Source: Lasioglossum baleicum
Lineage: Eukaryota; Arthropoda; Insecta; Hymenoptera; Halictidae
NCBI RefSeq assembly: GCF_051020765.1
Contig: NC_134929.1
Location: 4,118,786-4,182,785 of the forward strand
Length of the DNA stretch: 64,000 nt
Reading direction: 5' to 3'
The translations under genes were made by a program, and so were the position numbers. This document shows, one piece after another, positions 1 through 9,946 of the stretch. Each line of letters starts with the position of its first letter. Position 1 is the stretch's first letter. A model generated the notes under the pieces. That model was given only the letters and a program-made list of their open reading frames with translations, made no database searches and had not been told where the DNA came from.

Positions 1-1189
1 AATTTTTGTTCACAAAATTTTGTATATCGAAATGTAATAAGAAAACTTTAAAAACGAACACATTAGGAAGGCGTAAAAAAAAAAGTTTTTCAATTTAAGA
101 ATCATATTAAATACACGTAATGCGAATGGAGTATAAAATTTTTTATTCGTGCTAATAAATGCTCCAAAATTGTGTTTTATCGGTAACATTGGGTGTTGAC
201 ACTGAATGGTAACGGGGCGTTAGCACACCGATACCGACGGAAATGGGGCGTTAGCGCACCGATACCGACGGACACCAAAATGCATTGGGTGTCAGGTCTA
301 TTCCTATATCTCGTCGGTGACCATACCATGCAGCAGCATGTTTTAGCATGAAACAGAACCTTTACTAGCCTGTGGCATAAATCAGAACTAGCTTCAACCG
401 ATGCTTCGTGCGATATAACCATGTATTAGAAATTGCTAAAATTCGATGCGGTAATACATAATTCTAATAAATTTAATATTAATAAGTAGCTTTATTAGAG
501 GATCGCCTGTGGACTTGACATAAAAAGTGTATAGAATTGACATAAAGAGTAATAAAAATAACAATTGCAATTAAAATCACAATAAACACAATAAAAATTA
601 AAATTGGAATTACAATTAAAATCACAATAAACACAATAAAAATTAAAATTGGAATTACAATTAAAATCACAATAAAAAAAAGATTAAATGAGTTTAAGTG
701 CCGATACACTATTTTTAACATATAAAAAGTATTAATGAGGAATACAAATTGTTACTTGGCTTCTAAATATTATTTATAGAATTTATTTTGCATAAAGATC
801 CGCAGTCTGCGTACTTAACACACACATTTTAAATCAGAATAACTTTTTTATGAATGGAGCAAACGACTTGTTAATTTCTCTGTAAGGCTAGAATAAGAAA
901 TGGTTTAGTAAATGATGTCTAAAAAATATGTTGAAAATTGAGTAAAAAATATGTTGGAAATTGGAATTGCGAAAAAAAATAGTGAAAATTGATTTTTACA
1001 ACTTCTTTAGCTCGGCCAATAACGAAAGTTTAAGAGATGTGTTTGGTAAGCTCGTATTATTATCTCGTTGATTTGAGTTATAAACGATTAAAAGTGGTAA
1101 AAAGGCCGCGAATGTCATGGAAAATTGCAATTTTCATTCTACGACTTCGAATACATCCACGAATAATTTTACGAATAAAACCACTATGC
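1..1189. other. AT-rich intergenic DNA, no gene recognised
   Basis: No coding region is recognised here; the open frames are short and low-complexity. A 45-bp tandem repeat is listed separately. Positions about 790-820 carry a sequence (ataaagatccgcagtctgcg) that, reverse-complemented, resembles the terminal inverted repeat of the small MITE at 39780-39986, so a decayed MITE end may lie here. Confidence 0.5.
569..677. repeat. 45-bp tandem repeat, about 2.4 copies
   Basis: Units begin at 569, 614 and 659 with aattaaaatcac. The exact 45-bp spacing makes a local tandem duplication clear. It is AT-rich and its long frame on the reverse strand (Ile/Val/Phe repeats) is an artefact of the repeat. 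Confidence 0.85.
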
Positions 1190-2400
1190 ACATGCCTTTT
1201 TTTAATCGGAATATCGCGACGAAGCAACCGCGTCACTTACATGAAAGAAATATGAAGAATAAATAAGGTCTGCAATTCACTTGTTAGTGCATGGTTTCAT
1301 GCCGATATACCTGGCTGGCCGTCGGCCGTCGGGTTGCCCAGCCGTGTTTATTGCACCACTTGGCTAAGGCTCCCGAGGCCCTCGTCACATCATCGCCCTA
1401 GCCAGCAGAGATGGGCAAAAATTGTATTTGAATACCGAGAATACTTTCACGAGTAAAATCACTAGACACAGTCCGAATTCTACCGAGTTTAGTCTTTTCT
1501 TAATCGGAAGAACCCCACGAGTTGGTTCGTGTCACTTTCGTGAGTGCATCACGAAAAATAAACAAGTTCAGCATTCACTTGTCAGCGGTTTCATGCCGAG
1601 CTACCTGGCTGGCCGTCGCGTCGGCCGTCGGGTTGCTCGGCCGTGTTTATTGCACCACTTGGTCAAGGCGCCCGAGGCCCTCGTCGCGTCGCTTCGTTGC
1701 CCTAGCACAGATGATGGGCAAAAATTGTATTTGAATACAAATTTCGAGGATACTTTCACGAGTAAAACTACTAGACACAGTCCGAATTCTATCGAGTTTA
1801 GTCTTTTCTTAATCGGAAGAACCCCACGAACAATAACAATGCCAATAACAATAAACAAGTTCAGCATTCACTTGTCAGCGGTTTCATGCCGAGCTACGTC
1901 AGCTACCTGGCTGGCCGTCGAGTTACCCGTGTTTATTGCATTACTATTGTGTTCTGGGCTGAGGCCCCGGAACGTGTTCATTCAAGCCTCGAGCCGACTA
2001 ACAGTATGCGAAAGAATCTTTGCCCTAGCAGAAGATAAGCAAAACGATCTTGATGCTTTCGCGAATACGTTCATGATTACAACTGATTACAACCACTAGA
2101 CGCAGCTCGAATTCTATCGAGTTTAGTCTTTAGTCTTGTTCTAATCGGAAGAACGCCCCGGACCCTCCTAGTATCACTCCGTGAAAGAATTATGTGAAGT
2201 AACCAAATTTAGCAATTGCATTTTTAGCGGTTTCACGCCGATATACCTGGCTGGCCGTCGGGTTACCCCCGTGTTTATTGCATTACTAATATTGTATTCT
2301 GGGCTCAGGCCTCGGGGTCCGACCCTCGGGCCTCGGAACGTGTTCATTCAAGCCTCGAGCTGGCCAAAAGGATCTTGAAGGATCCGAAAGGATCTTTGAA
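1190..2400. repeat. Degenerate tandem array, ~293-bp unit, four copies
   Basis: The block ggtttcatgccgaNNtacctggctggccgtcg recurs at 1293, 1587, 1880 and 2229, giving spacings of 294, 293 and 349 bp. A second block (cgaattctaNcgagtttagtctttt, followed by aatcggaagaac) recurs near 1475, 1785 and 2110. The units are GC-rich within AT-rich flanks and diverged from each other. The 225-codon frame at 1422-2099 runs through repeat units and matches nothing I know, so I treat it as repeat-derived, not a gene. It could be a satellite-like array or the remains of a tandemly duplicated transposon. Confidence 0.75.
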
Positions 2401-2919
2401 TTAGATACAGATACTATATATTTACAAATGTATCCAACCCTTCGAATCCTTCTGCTGCAAATAGAAAAGTATCTAATTAAATTTTGAATACATAATACTT
2501 TTGTATCTAAATCCTCGTGTAACTAATTACAAATTTTGTATCTATTATTCGTGATCCGTTTGTATCTATAATTACATATTTTGCCCAACTCTGCTCCAAA
2601 AGACGTCCTTTTGGGACGTATGACGTTCAGACCTAAAATAGACGCAAAAACGACGTCTAAAAAACCTCGTGTGCTATCTGGATACACTCACGATTAGCGT
2701 AATTAATAGCAATCAAATTGATTAAACGTTTTGAATTGTGTCATATGGCTAGAGTATAATATATAATCTATCCTATGCTGAATATTAAATTAATTTATAT
2801 TTTCATGTCCAGTTTTGCAGAAAACTACGCAAAATATAAGTCTAACTCTCGGGAACTTTTCTCCAAGTTGTATATTCTCTTTCATAAAAATGATGTGAGA
2901 TCTGATCTTCTCTGGCGCG
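2401..2919. other. AT-rich spacer, no gene recognised
   Basis: No coding signal is seen. Near 2595-2680 there is a cluster of gacgtc/acgtcc words with local inverted symmetry (aaaagacgtccttttgggacgt), possibly the edge of an old repeat, but no boundaries can be set. Confidence 0.4.
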
Positions 2920-3065
2920 GGAGGGGGAAATCCGCTCTACCGTGGGTTTAGGTGCTGATCCAGGCTAAACGTCCGCTCTACCGTGGGTTTAGGTGCTGAT
3001 CCAGGCTTACAGTGGGAGGGGGAAATCCGCTCTACCGTGGGTGTAGGAGCTGATCCAGGCTAAGG
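2920..3065. repeat. Minisatellite, ~41-54 bp unit, three copies
   Basis: The core ccgctctaccgtgggtNtagg, then NgctgatccaggctNa, begins at 2932, 2973 and 3027. Copies 1 and 3 also share the preceding gggagggggaaat, while copy 2 has a shorter linker. Copies are nearly identical, so the duplication is fairly young. Confidence 0.8.
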
Positions 3066-3157
3066 TTTTTAGAGGGGGCAGCACTAAACCGGTGGCAACG
3101 AAAACCCGGGCGTGAGCACTCTCATATCCTCTCTGTTTCTAGTTACAATCCGAGGGT

Positions 3158-3973
3158 GGGGGAACTATACCCTCGGATTGTAACTAGAAAATAACTAGAA
3201 TCTTACTAGATTTTGGGTCGAAACATGGGTTTACGGGAAGGGATTTTTTGTCGTTATTTGAGCATATTTTGGGCTGGGTGAGGACTCATTCTGTAGAGGA
3301 AGGTTAAATACAGGGTGCTCTTCTCATGATTTAACGAGATTATGTTTATATCTAATAATATGAGTGCCCAAAGTAGAGAACAAATCTAGAAAAATAACCG
3401 CAGATTTCAATGTATTTTTCTGTCTCAAAGAGACTTTTTTGACTGATATGACGAGAAGAGCGCCTTGTAATGAACCTTCCTCTATCAAATGAACCTTTGT
3501 ACAGCTCAAAATATGCTCGTATAAGGTCAAAAAATCCAGGCGCGTGATTTCATTCACATTAGCATAGATTTCCCCATGAAGACAGAGGTCCTCTCTGATG
3601 CAGAGCCAGTCTAGAGCCAATTTTAGTTCAGTTCGTTTGGACGAGATGGCACCTAGTCAGGAGGACTGTCAATCAGTGCTGCGATATTGTGCAACATTTC
3701 ACTGCTGCACTGCTGTCAATGTGGAATCATAGCAAAACTGATACAGACGAGGTAGATATTCTCATCGGTGGCACTAATATTAGTGCGAGCTGCCCTGTGT
3801 AACGGCATTCGCGACGAGCTGAATAGAATTTGGAAATAGCAAGCAACTCCATCTCGTGTTCATTAGGCAGTTGCGTGTTTATCAATGTTACCAAACCTTT
3901 TTTTTTGCACAGAGGTTTATAACATTGATAAATAGTTATTTTCTAGTTACAAATCGAGGGTATAGTTCCCCCT
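3158..3973. mobile_element. Foldback DNA element with 38-bp terminal inverted repeats
   Basis: The left end 3158-3195 begins gggggaactataccctcg. It is matched by the reverse complement at 3936-3973, with one visible mismatch. An extra inverted copy of the same terminal motif lies just outside the left end (3138-3156 pairs with 3170-3188 as a perfect 19-bp hairpin). A second internal inverted pair is at about 3296-3330 and 3453-3485. No transposase is recognised; the 98-codon reverse frame 3324-3620 is unassigned. No clear target duplication is visible, so superfamily is not assigned. Confidence 0.6.
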
Positions 3974-4187
3974 TAATCATTGATGTATGTCCTGACGGAT
4001 AACTTCAGCAGTCTAATATAGGGTCTGTTCCGTTTCACGCTTCAAGCGCATGAATCGCATAGAGAAGCGTTCCGTTGCATTCAATGCGCGCATCAGAACG
4101 CTCAGAATTCCCTAGATCCCCACTTCTCGCGCATTAACATCGCATCAGCTACCACAGCTCTGAGGTGAAGCGTTTGATGCGAAGCTG

Positions 4188-5491
4188 ATGCAGCAACACG
4201 TGCACGAGGAGGTATCAACAAGTTTCTGTCAAGCGAGCATGTGTACGAAAATGGAAAAAGTTGAATTTCCAGTATTATTAGACTCGAACCAGTTGTTAAC
4301 TTTATTGGTTGACAGAGAAAGTGCAGCGAGGGCTACTAACGGTATAAATACATACAATCAATATATTTTTTACATAACATGTGATTATAACCTCAAAAGT
4401 AACGAACGATAATTTAACAGATCCACAGTTTTTACGAACAATAAGATTGGTGAGAGAGCACAAAGAGGCTGCCGCCGCCGCTGCTGCTGCTACTGCTATA
4501 CAAGGTAAATTGTGAATTAACGCAGTTACCGTTTTCATTACTTATTTTTTTCTGTAACGGTCATTATTACTTGTTTTGTCTGTTTTGTCAGATAACGTTC
4601 CTGAATTACGTGAGGAATTATGTGAGGTAATTGAACACCCCAACATAAAGTCATTCACGTGGCCTGATGGGACAGTACTGCTCCTAATTGAATTGTATGT
4701 ATAGGGAAAAGGAAGCCGAATTCAAAAACGGCTTAAAGGGTCATAATGTAATTTGGAAGGAGATTGCAGCCCAACTGTAGCAATCTAATTATGCTGTGAG
4801 TGGGCTGCAATGTTCGACAAAATTTTCCGGTCTGCGTCGAACGTACAAAAATATCAAAGACCAAAATAAAAAAAGCGGCAACTCGTACAGCAGTTGGGTC
4901 TTTTATTCTGTAAGTATATGTTTATATGTATAATACTTAAAAATGTAAATACGATACTATCTATTATGTATAGATTTATAAAATTTATTTTGTGGTTGTA
5001 GGCCATAGATTCACTTATTGGCGATAGGGCCTACATGCAGCCTCCAGCTGAAGCATGCAGCGAAGGGCCAGCATTGTCTGCAACACCTCTAACACCAGCA
5101 GCTTCCAGCTCTTCCTCGTCCATGGTTGAATCGGAAGATTCACAAAGTAATAAAAAAAGGACGATTAGAGTAAAAGTTGCTTTCATTGTTATGCATATCA
5201 TAAATATTGTCACCATGTATATTAATATGTTAATACATATTAAACCTGTAATCAGGTGCGCCTAAAAAAAAAAGACGGGTGGAAACCATTTTGGGAAGCC
5301 ATATAGCCGACCTAAAGCATGAAAGAGAAATAAGAAAAATACAAAGAGAAGAAGAAAGGAGGGCAGCGGAGGAAAGGAAAGAAGCCAGACGCCAAGAAAG
5401 AAAACTGGAACGAGAAAGGATGCATAAGGAAAACATTGAAATTCAAAAGTCTTTATTAGCAGTATTACAAACAATAGCAAATAAAAAATAA
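4188..5491 (+). pseudogene. Harbinger SANT/Myb (trihelix-like) DNA-binding protein, broken
   Basis: PIF/Harbinger elements encode a Myb/SANT-like protein that works with the transposase in DNA binding and nuclear import. Reading across apparent introns (acceptors near 4420, 4591, 5001 and 5254) gives an acidic start, a poly-alanine run at ~4470-4497, then a SANT/trihelix-like segment with conserved Trp and basic helices (SFTWPDGTVLLLIELY, then a GHNVIWKEIAAQL block). The C-terminus (5279-5491) is a highly charged coiled coil (RKIQREEERRAAEERKEARR). The reading breaks at 4699-4705 (apparent 4-bp duplication making a TAG) and again at a TAG after the KEIAAQL block. It is therefore a pseudogene. 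The family call rests on domain order and on the neighbouring transposase. Confidence 0.65.
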
Positions 5492-5780
5492 AATATAGCG
5501 TACAACTTATTCTCTATTGTGTATATATTACTTCACCTTATTTTTCTTCTTTTTTCCTTTCCCTACTTTTTATCGTTTTATGCATTCTTATATATTATCT
5601 ACTACATATTAGTGGTTGGTAAATGTAAATAAATAGGCTTTTAAAATGTGATTTTTTAATTTAATATCATTCTTTATCAAAATTCAGATAATTACAATTC
5701 AATTCAGTTATAATTACAATTCAAGTAAATACAGAATTTAACTGAAAATGGACAAAGTATTAATTTTAACACGGTTTCTT

Positions 5781-6122
5781 TTAATGACTTCTTCTCATTT
5801 GTAGAGCATTCATAATTGTTATTCGTTTCTCTTTTCCCAATTCTACTGCACTACTGTGTACAAGGCTAGCTTCCTCGTCAAATCTGAACTGTATACCTGC
5901 GGGCATTTCATCATTTTGAAGCAGGCAAATATTGTGTAATACACAGCATGCTAAAGTGAATTCTGGAATTTTTTTGGCGTCTGTTAATGACAAACAATCC
6001 AAAAGTGCCCTAAAGCGCATTTTCGGGGACCCTATAGCACGTTCAACAGTCAAGATTCGGTTGTTCACTTCAGAGACATTTACCTTTTGTAGCAATATTG
6101 TAAGATCTGGTGACTTCGCCAC
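5781..6122 (-). pseudogene. Harbinger transposase, C-terminal fragment
   Basis: The reverse-strand frame contains the C-terminal signature of Harbinger DDE transposases: an R.LTVERAIG.PK.RFR segment followed by a block ending CCVLHNICL. In the family this block follows the last catalytic acidic residue and is highly conserved. The N-terminal half with the other catalytic residues is missing. Tail-to-tail orientation relative to the SANT-like gene is the normal Harbinger arrangement. Confidence 0.75.
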
Positions 6123-6275
6123 TCTTTATTGTAAATCAGTATTATTGTTATTCAATTTAGAATATATTTAATTGTTTCAATTATCACATAATTGTTGTGG
6201 GGTTTCGGCTTATTTATTTCGGCTCCTGCTTATTTGCTTATTTTATTATTTGCCCTATATATTATTTGCTCGTGC

Positions 6276-6565
6276 TAACTACGTTGACGTCTTACCCCTT
6301 AATGGGGCGAGACATTTGGACGAGGGTGACAAGCGTTGCCGGCGATGCGGGGAGGCCCTGGAGACCCTGCCCCATGTGCTATGTCACTGCCGGCCCCACT
6401 CGGCTGCCTGGCAACTGCGCCACGACGCCGTCGTCTCGCGGATTTTGCGAGCCTGCCGACTGCCGGGGAAGTTAAGGGTCAACCAAAGGGTCGAGGGCCT
6501 CACCGGCGATCTAGAGGCGCTCAGACCTGACATCGTTGTCAGGCATGAGCCCTCGAAGAGCGTCG
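6276..6565 (+). pseudogene. R2-type non-LTR retrotransposon, C-terminal fragment (5' part)
   Basis: This encodes the end of an R2-like reverse transposase protein. It shows a CCHC-type finger (CRRCGEALETLPHVLCHC) and then the start of a restriction-like endonuclease domain with the RPDIVV motif near 6520. In R2-clade elements this endonuclease cuts the target DNA to prime reverse transcription. The frame stops at 6565, where a Transib element is inserted, and resumes in frame at 8660 once one copy of the 5-bp duplication is removed. No upstream reverse transcriptase is present, so this is a 5'-truncated copy. Confidence 0.75.
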
Positions 6566-6969
6566 CACAGTGGGCTGGATCGAGAAATTTAGTGACATTT
6601 CACGAAAGAGTCGACTTTCTCATATCGATTTCTAATAAATTCGTATTGCTTCCTAAATGTCCATCAACATCGAAGCGGAAAATATTAATGTTCGTTCACG
6701 AAAACTGTAGTTAATATAAATTGACAAAGATAGACATTTGGGATGCAGTATTTTTCAGCGAAAAATTGCTTCTTTTCATCGAGGTGTCCTGATTACCCTA
6801 TTTAATATTTCTTCTGGGTCTTTTGTGTAAATGAAAAACAGTCCTTTGCGGTAACAATTAACGCTGTTAGTTGAGGATGGTTGCTCGCAATCTATTAACA
6901 ATTAATATTTAATGAAATGAATAAAATCTATATACTTTCTTAGAATTTGCAAGGTGTATCTCTTAGGGA

Positions 6970-8025
6970 ACCTAACGGCACCTAATCGGATAAGTCAGAT
7001 CATTTTCATTGGACCTTCCTCTACATATCCCCACAAAAATCATATCCGAACCGATCCGATATTGGAAATTATGATTGTTTAAAGTTATCGGGACGTGCCA
7101 CCTGACGCATAGCAACTCACATATAGTACTTAAATACCATCCAAATATGAATATTTTTGCAATTGCATTGAAAGTTCGTACCTACCTAAAACAAGTATGT
7201 AATTTTTAACAATTAATTAAATAAAAAAAAAATTATTGTTAAAAATATAATGAACGGTAATAATATAACTAGACTAAGAGTTTCTTAAATAAGTATATGT
7301 ATAGTTTATTAAGTGTATTTAAGTATTATTAAGTTTATTAAGTGTATTTAAGCGTTATTAAGTTTATCAAGTATTGACACATTTGTGATATTAATATACA
7401 TAATACATAAATACACATAAATATATAAATTTGGAAATTTGGTAAGTACAATGACGTTTAAGCATTTGTTATAACAAAGACGATACTATGCTCATGCATA
7501 GTGCAGATATTGTAAAATATGCCTTAGTACCAATTGGCCAACTTAGCGAAGAAGCACAAGAAACTCGGCACAAAGATTTTAAGAAATTTAGGAGCAGAAA
7601 TAATAGGAAAAATTCAAGAACAAATACAAATAAAGACATATTTTTATTTATTTTTTTAAATTTCTTTTTTCTTGTTTTTTTTATTAGTGATACTCACTAA
7701 GAAAAACTAAGAAACTCTTAGTCTAGTTATATTATTACCGTTCATTATATTTTTAACAATAATTTTTTTTTTATTTAATTAATTGTTAAAAATTACATAC
7801 TTGTTTTAGGTAGGTACGAACTTTCAATGCAATTGCAAAAATATTCATATTTGGATGGTATTTAAGTACTATATGTGAGTTGCTATGCGTCAGGTGGCAC
7901 GTCCCGATAACTTTAAACAATCATAATTTCCAATATCGGATCGGTTCGGATATGATTTTTGTGGGGATATGTAGAGGAAGGTCCAATGAAAATGATCTGA
8001 CTTATCCGATTAGGTGCCGTTAGGT
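6970..8025. repeat. Internal inverted repeat, two 318-bp arms
   Basis: Arms at 6970-7287 and 7708-8025 are of equal length and nearly identical as reverse complements (for example acctaacggcacctaatcgg at the left edge against ccgattaggtgccgttaggt at the right). The 420-bp spacer holds a Transib transposase fragment and a short ~29-bp tandem repeat (7307-7372). Either this is an inverted duplication of the 3' non-coding part of the Transib, or it is a separate foldback element inserted in it. No CACAGTG heptamer or target duplication is seen at the arm edges, which favours the first reading. Confidence 0.75.
7488..7640 (+). pseudogene. Transib transposase, C-terminal fragment
   Basis: About 50 residues match the segment around the last catalytic acidic residue of the intact Transib transposase at 53811-55989: IVKYALVPIGQLSEEAQE here against VIKSFIVPIGQMTEETQE there, followed by a basic stretch ending SRTNTN. 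In RAG1 the corresponding region holds E962 and an NKLFRRFRKMNAR stretch. The N-terminal ~85 percent is missing and the frame runs into T-rich sequence downstream, so this is a non-functional relic. Confidence 0.8.
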
Positions 8026-8659
8026 CCTCGAATTATTATTATTATTATTAAACAAATTGACCAAAAGTTTACCAGTTACCATCAATTTAAAAACGTTTTG
8101 GTAAGATAATTGGCTTATCTTTTATATTTGTTATCTTTTTGTTGATATTTTTATCTTTTATAAACACATTACACATACATGAAATAATACGAAATTACAA
8201 AGGTCGTAATATATAGAATAGACATGATTTTAAAACAATTAATGTGAAAAATTATTTATAATTATTATAAATTATTATAAAAAATATCTTTTGACACGCT
8301 TGTGAGACGTTTTTACCTCCTCAGTACATTTTGTATGCGTTGATTATAAAAAGATTTCTTGAATTTATATTTCACGTATTCTATAAAACATTACATGTAT
8401 GAAATGTAAATATAAAATACATATTTAGTAAGTAAAAAATAGTTTGGAAGATTATACTTAAACAATTATATTTTAATACAAAAATTCAATGAAAATTAAT
8501 TAACAATTATTGTTTAACAAAATAGAAAAAATTTTATTTGTTTACAGTTAAAATTCACTATTTTTTAAATGAATTTTAGTGCAAATTTCATCCCGATATC
8601 TCTTATGGTTCAAGAGTTATAACAAGATGTCACTAAATTTCTCGATCCAGCCCACTGTG

Positions 8660-8730
8660 CGTCGTGGTCATCGACGTGACTGTGACCTTCGAGAACGGCA
8701 TCGAAGCTTTCGAGGCCGCAAGGCTTCCAT
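8660..8730 (+). pseudogene. R2-type non-LTR fragment, endonuclease part (3' piece)
   Basis: This continues the R2-type frame after the Transib insertion: VVIDVTVTFENGIEAFEAAR is the second half of the restriction-like endonuclease motif (PD...D). Similarity ends at about 8728. Confidence 0.7.
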
Positions 8731-9176
8731 GATGTATACTCTTTATTATTGGCAAGGTTCGTGCCGCTTATTTTAAATATTTACTGATTTATTTATTGAC
8801 GTGTGGATGTGTTGTGTTGTGTGTGTGTTGCGGATAGATACAATAGGCGTGGGATGGTTTATGGACGTATGGTGAAAATATATACGATGTTGTGATGTAG
8901 GTCCTTCTACATAAAGGTGCACGGGTCTCGGTGGCGGAAATGCAACGACACTGGTGTTGTAATGCATGGTCAAGCCAAGCGAGTAAAGCTAGACGCAAGG
9001 CGTCTACTTAGGCCGCTAGAAAACCTCAACAAATAAAGGGAATATTTCCTGGATATGAAGGTTTACCGAGCACGGGGGACCGAAGAGTTCACCCGGGGCC
9101 GTCAGGCTACTGGAAGAAGCTCCGAGAAAACGCTAAGCACCTCAAGAGGAAAAATGATTGGGAAAAGAATAAAGAG

Positions 9177-9222
<46 letters not shown>

Positions 9223-9703
9223 ACGAGAAATACCAAAAGGCAGGTCGGTTGTAAAAGGTATCCGACGGTATACGGGCGAATTCGCCAAAAAAAGGGATTC
9301 AAGGTCCATGAAGGGTACCAGCGGCCGCGTGCCAAAAGGTACGTTTTTATTAGACCATATGGATAATGAAGGAGTGTTTCCCATCGGAAAATCAGTAGGG
9401 ACGAGTCAGTATCGTGGCAGCCCGCAACGGAACAACACAACAGCTTGTACAGAAACAGTGTGTGTGTGTGTGTGACCTACGCTAGACGCACAAATATGAC
9501 GCAACTTTTGTCCACGCGGCACGTACGTCCGACGTCTGACGGGACCACGACCTTCGCGAACACAATCTACTGGCTAGCACTTACTACTGAGATGGCGACG
9601 AAGGGGATAGTGCGGCCGGTCTGAATCACGGGATTTCTGATGTGAGTAGAAAACGTCAGCGGCTCTCGGGCAGTAGATGGGGTGGTCCGTGGGTACGGCA
9701 GGC
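8731..9703. other. Unassigned sequence with a GA microsatellite
   Basis: No gene is recognised. A (ga)n run occupies about 9179-9220 and a (gt)n run 9461-9473. The frame 9055-9366 crosses the GA run and has no familiar motif. The segment is GC-richer than the AT-rich DNA before it and may be a retroelement relic. Confidence 0.4.
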
Positions 9704-9938
9704 CAGTGATGCCAGAGCTGTGGTACTAAACCATACCCCCACCATAGCCTACTATTGCCCCTACGTTGTTTTCCAACGCGCCCGCGCGCTACACTCACCA
9801 GCGTATCACTCTACTGTATCCGTAGAGGTACGCTGGTGAGTGTATCGCGCGGGCGCGTTGGAACACGACGAAGGGGCAATAGTAGGCTATGGTGGGGGTA
9901 TGGTTTAGTACCACAGTACCACAGCTCTGGCATCACTG
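9704..9938. mobile_element. hAT-type palindromic MITE, 235 bp
   Basis: The element is a near-complete palindrome with arms 9704-9805 and 9829-9938 and a 23-bp loop. Ends are CAGTGATGCCAGAGC and its complement, typical of hAT elements. An 8-bp direct repeat CGGCAGGC lies at 9696-9703 and 9939-9946, the duplication length of hAT transposases. It has no coding capacity. Confidence 0.88.
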
Positions 9939-9946
9939 CGGCAGGC

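Larger units (their letters stand above)
4021..6275. mobile_element. Decayed PIF/Harbinger transposon
   Basis: Two convergent gene remnants typical of Harbinger elements lie here: a forward SANT/Myb-like DNA-binding protein (4188-5491) and a reverse transposase tail (5781-6122). The left edge is tentatively placed at gggtctgttccgtttcacgc (4021). No matching inverted copy was found on the right, where sequence passes into an R2-type fragment, so the right part (including the N-terminal transposase region) appears lost. Confidence 0.65.
6566..8659. mobile_element. Non-autonomous Transib transposon (CACAGTG ends)
   Basis: The two ends are near-perfect ~34-bp inverted repeats: cacagtgggctggatcgag at 6566, followed by aaatttagtgacat, and its complement ending at 8659. 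They are flanked by the 5-bp direct repeat CGTCG (6561-6565 and 8660-8664). Transib elements have CACWRTG-type ends identical to the V(D)J recombination heptamer and make 5-bp GC-rich duplications of the CGNCG type; both are met here. Only a small transposase remnant is inside (7488-7640). Removing the element and one CGTCG restores the reading frame of the R2 fragment, which shows the precise insertion site. Confidence 0.9.

Noticed and set aside
1422..2099. 225-codon forward frame
   Set aside because: It runs through units of a degenerate tandem repeat, repeats its own peptide and has no motif; treated as a repeat artefact.
6970..8025. A separate Transib copy bounded by the 318-bp arms
   Set aside because: The arm edges lack a CACAGTG-type heptamer and a 5-bp direct repeat, so an internal inverted duplication is preferred.
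9102..9440. Reverse frame with a Ser-Leu repeat
   Set aside because: The repeat is only the translated (ga)n microsatellite.
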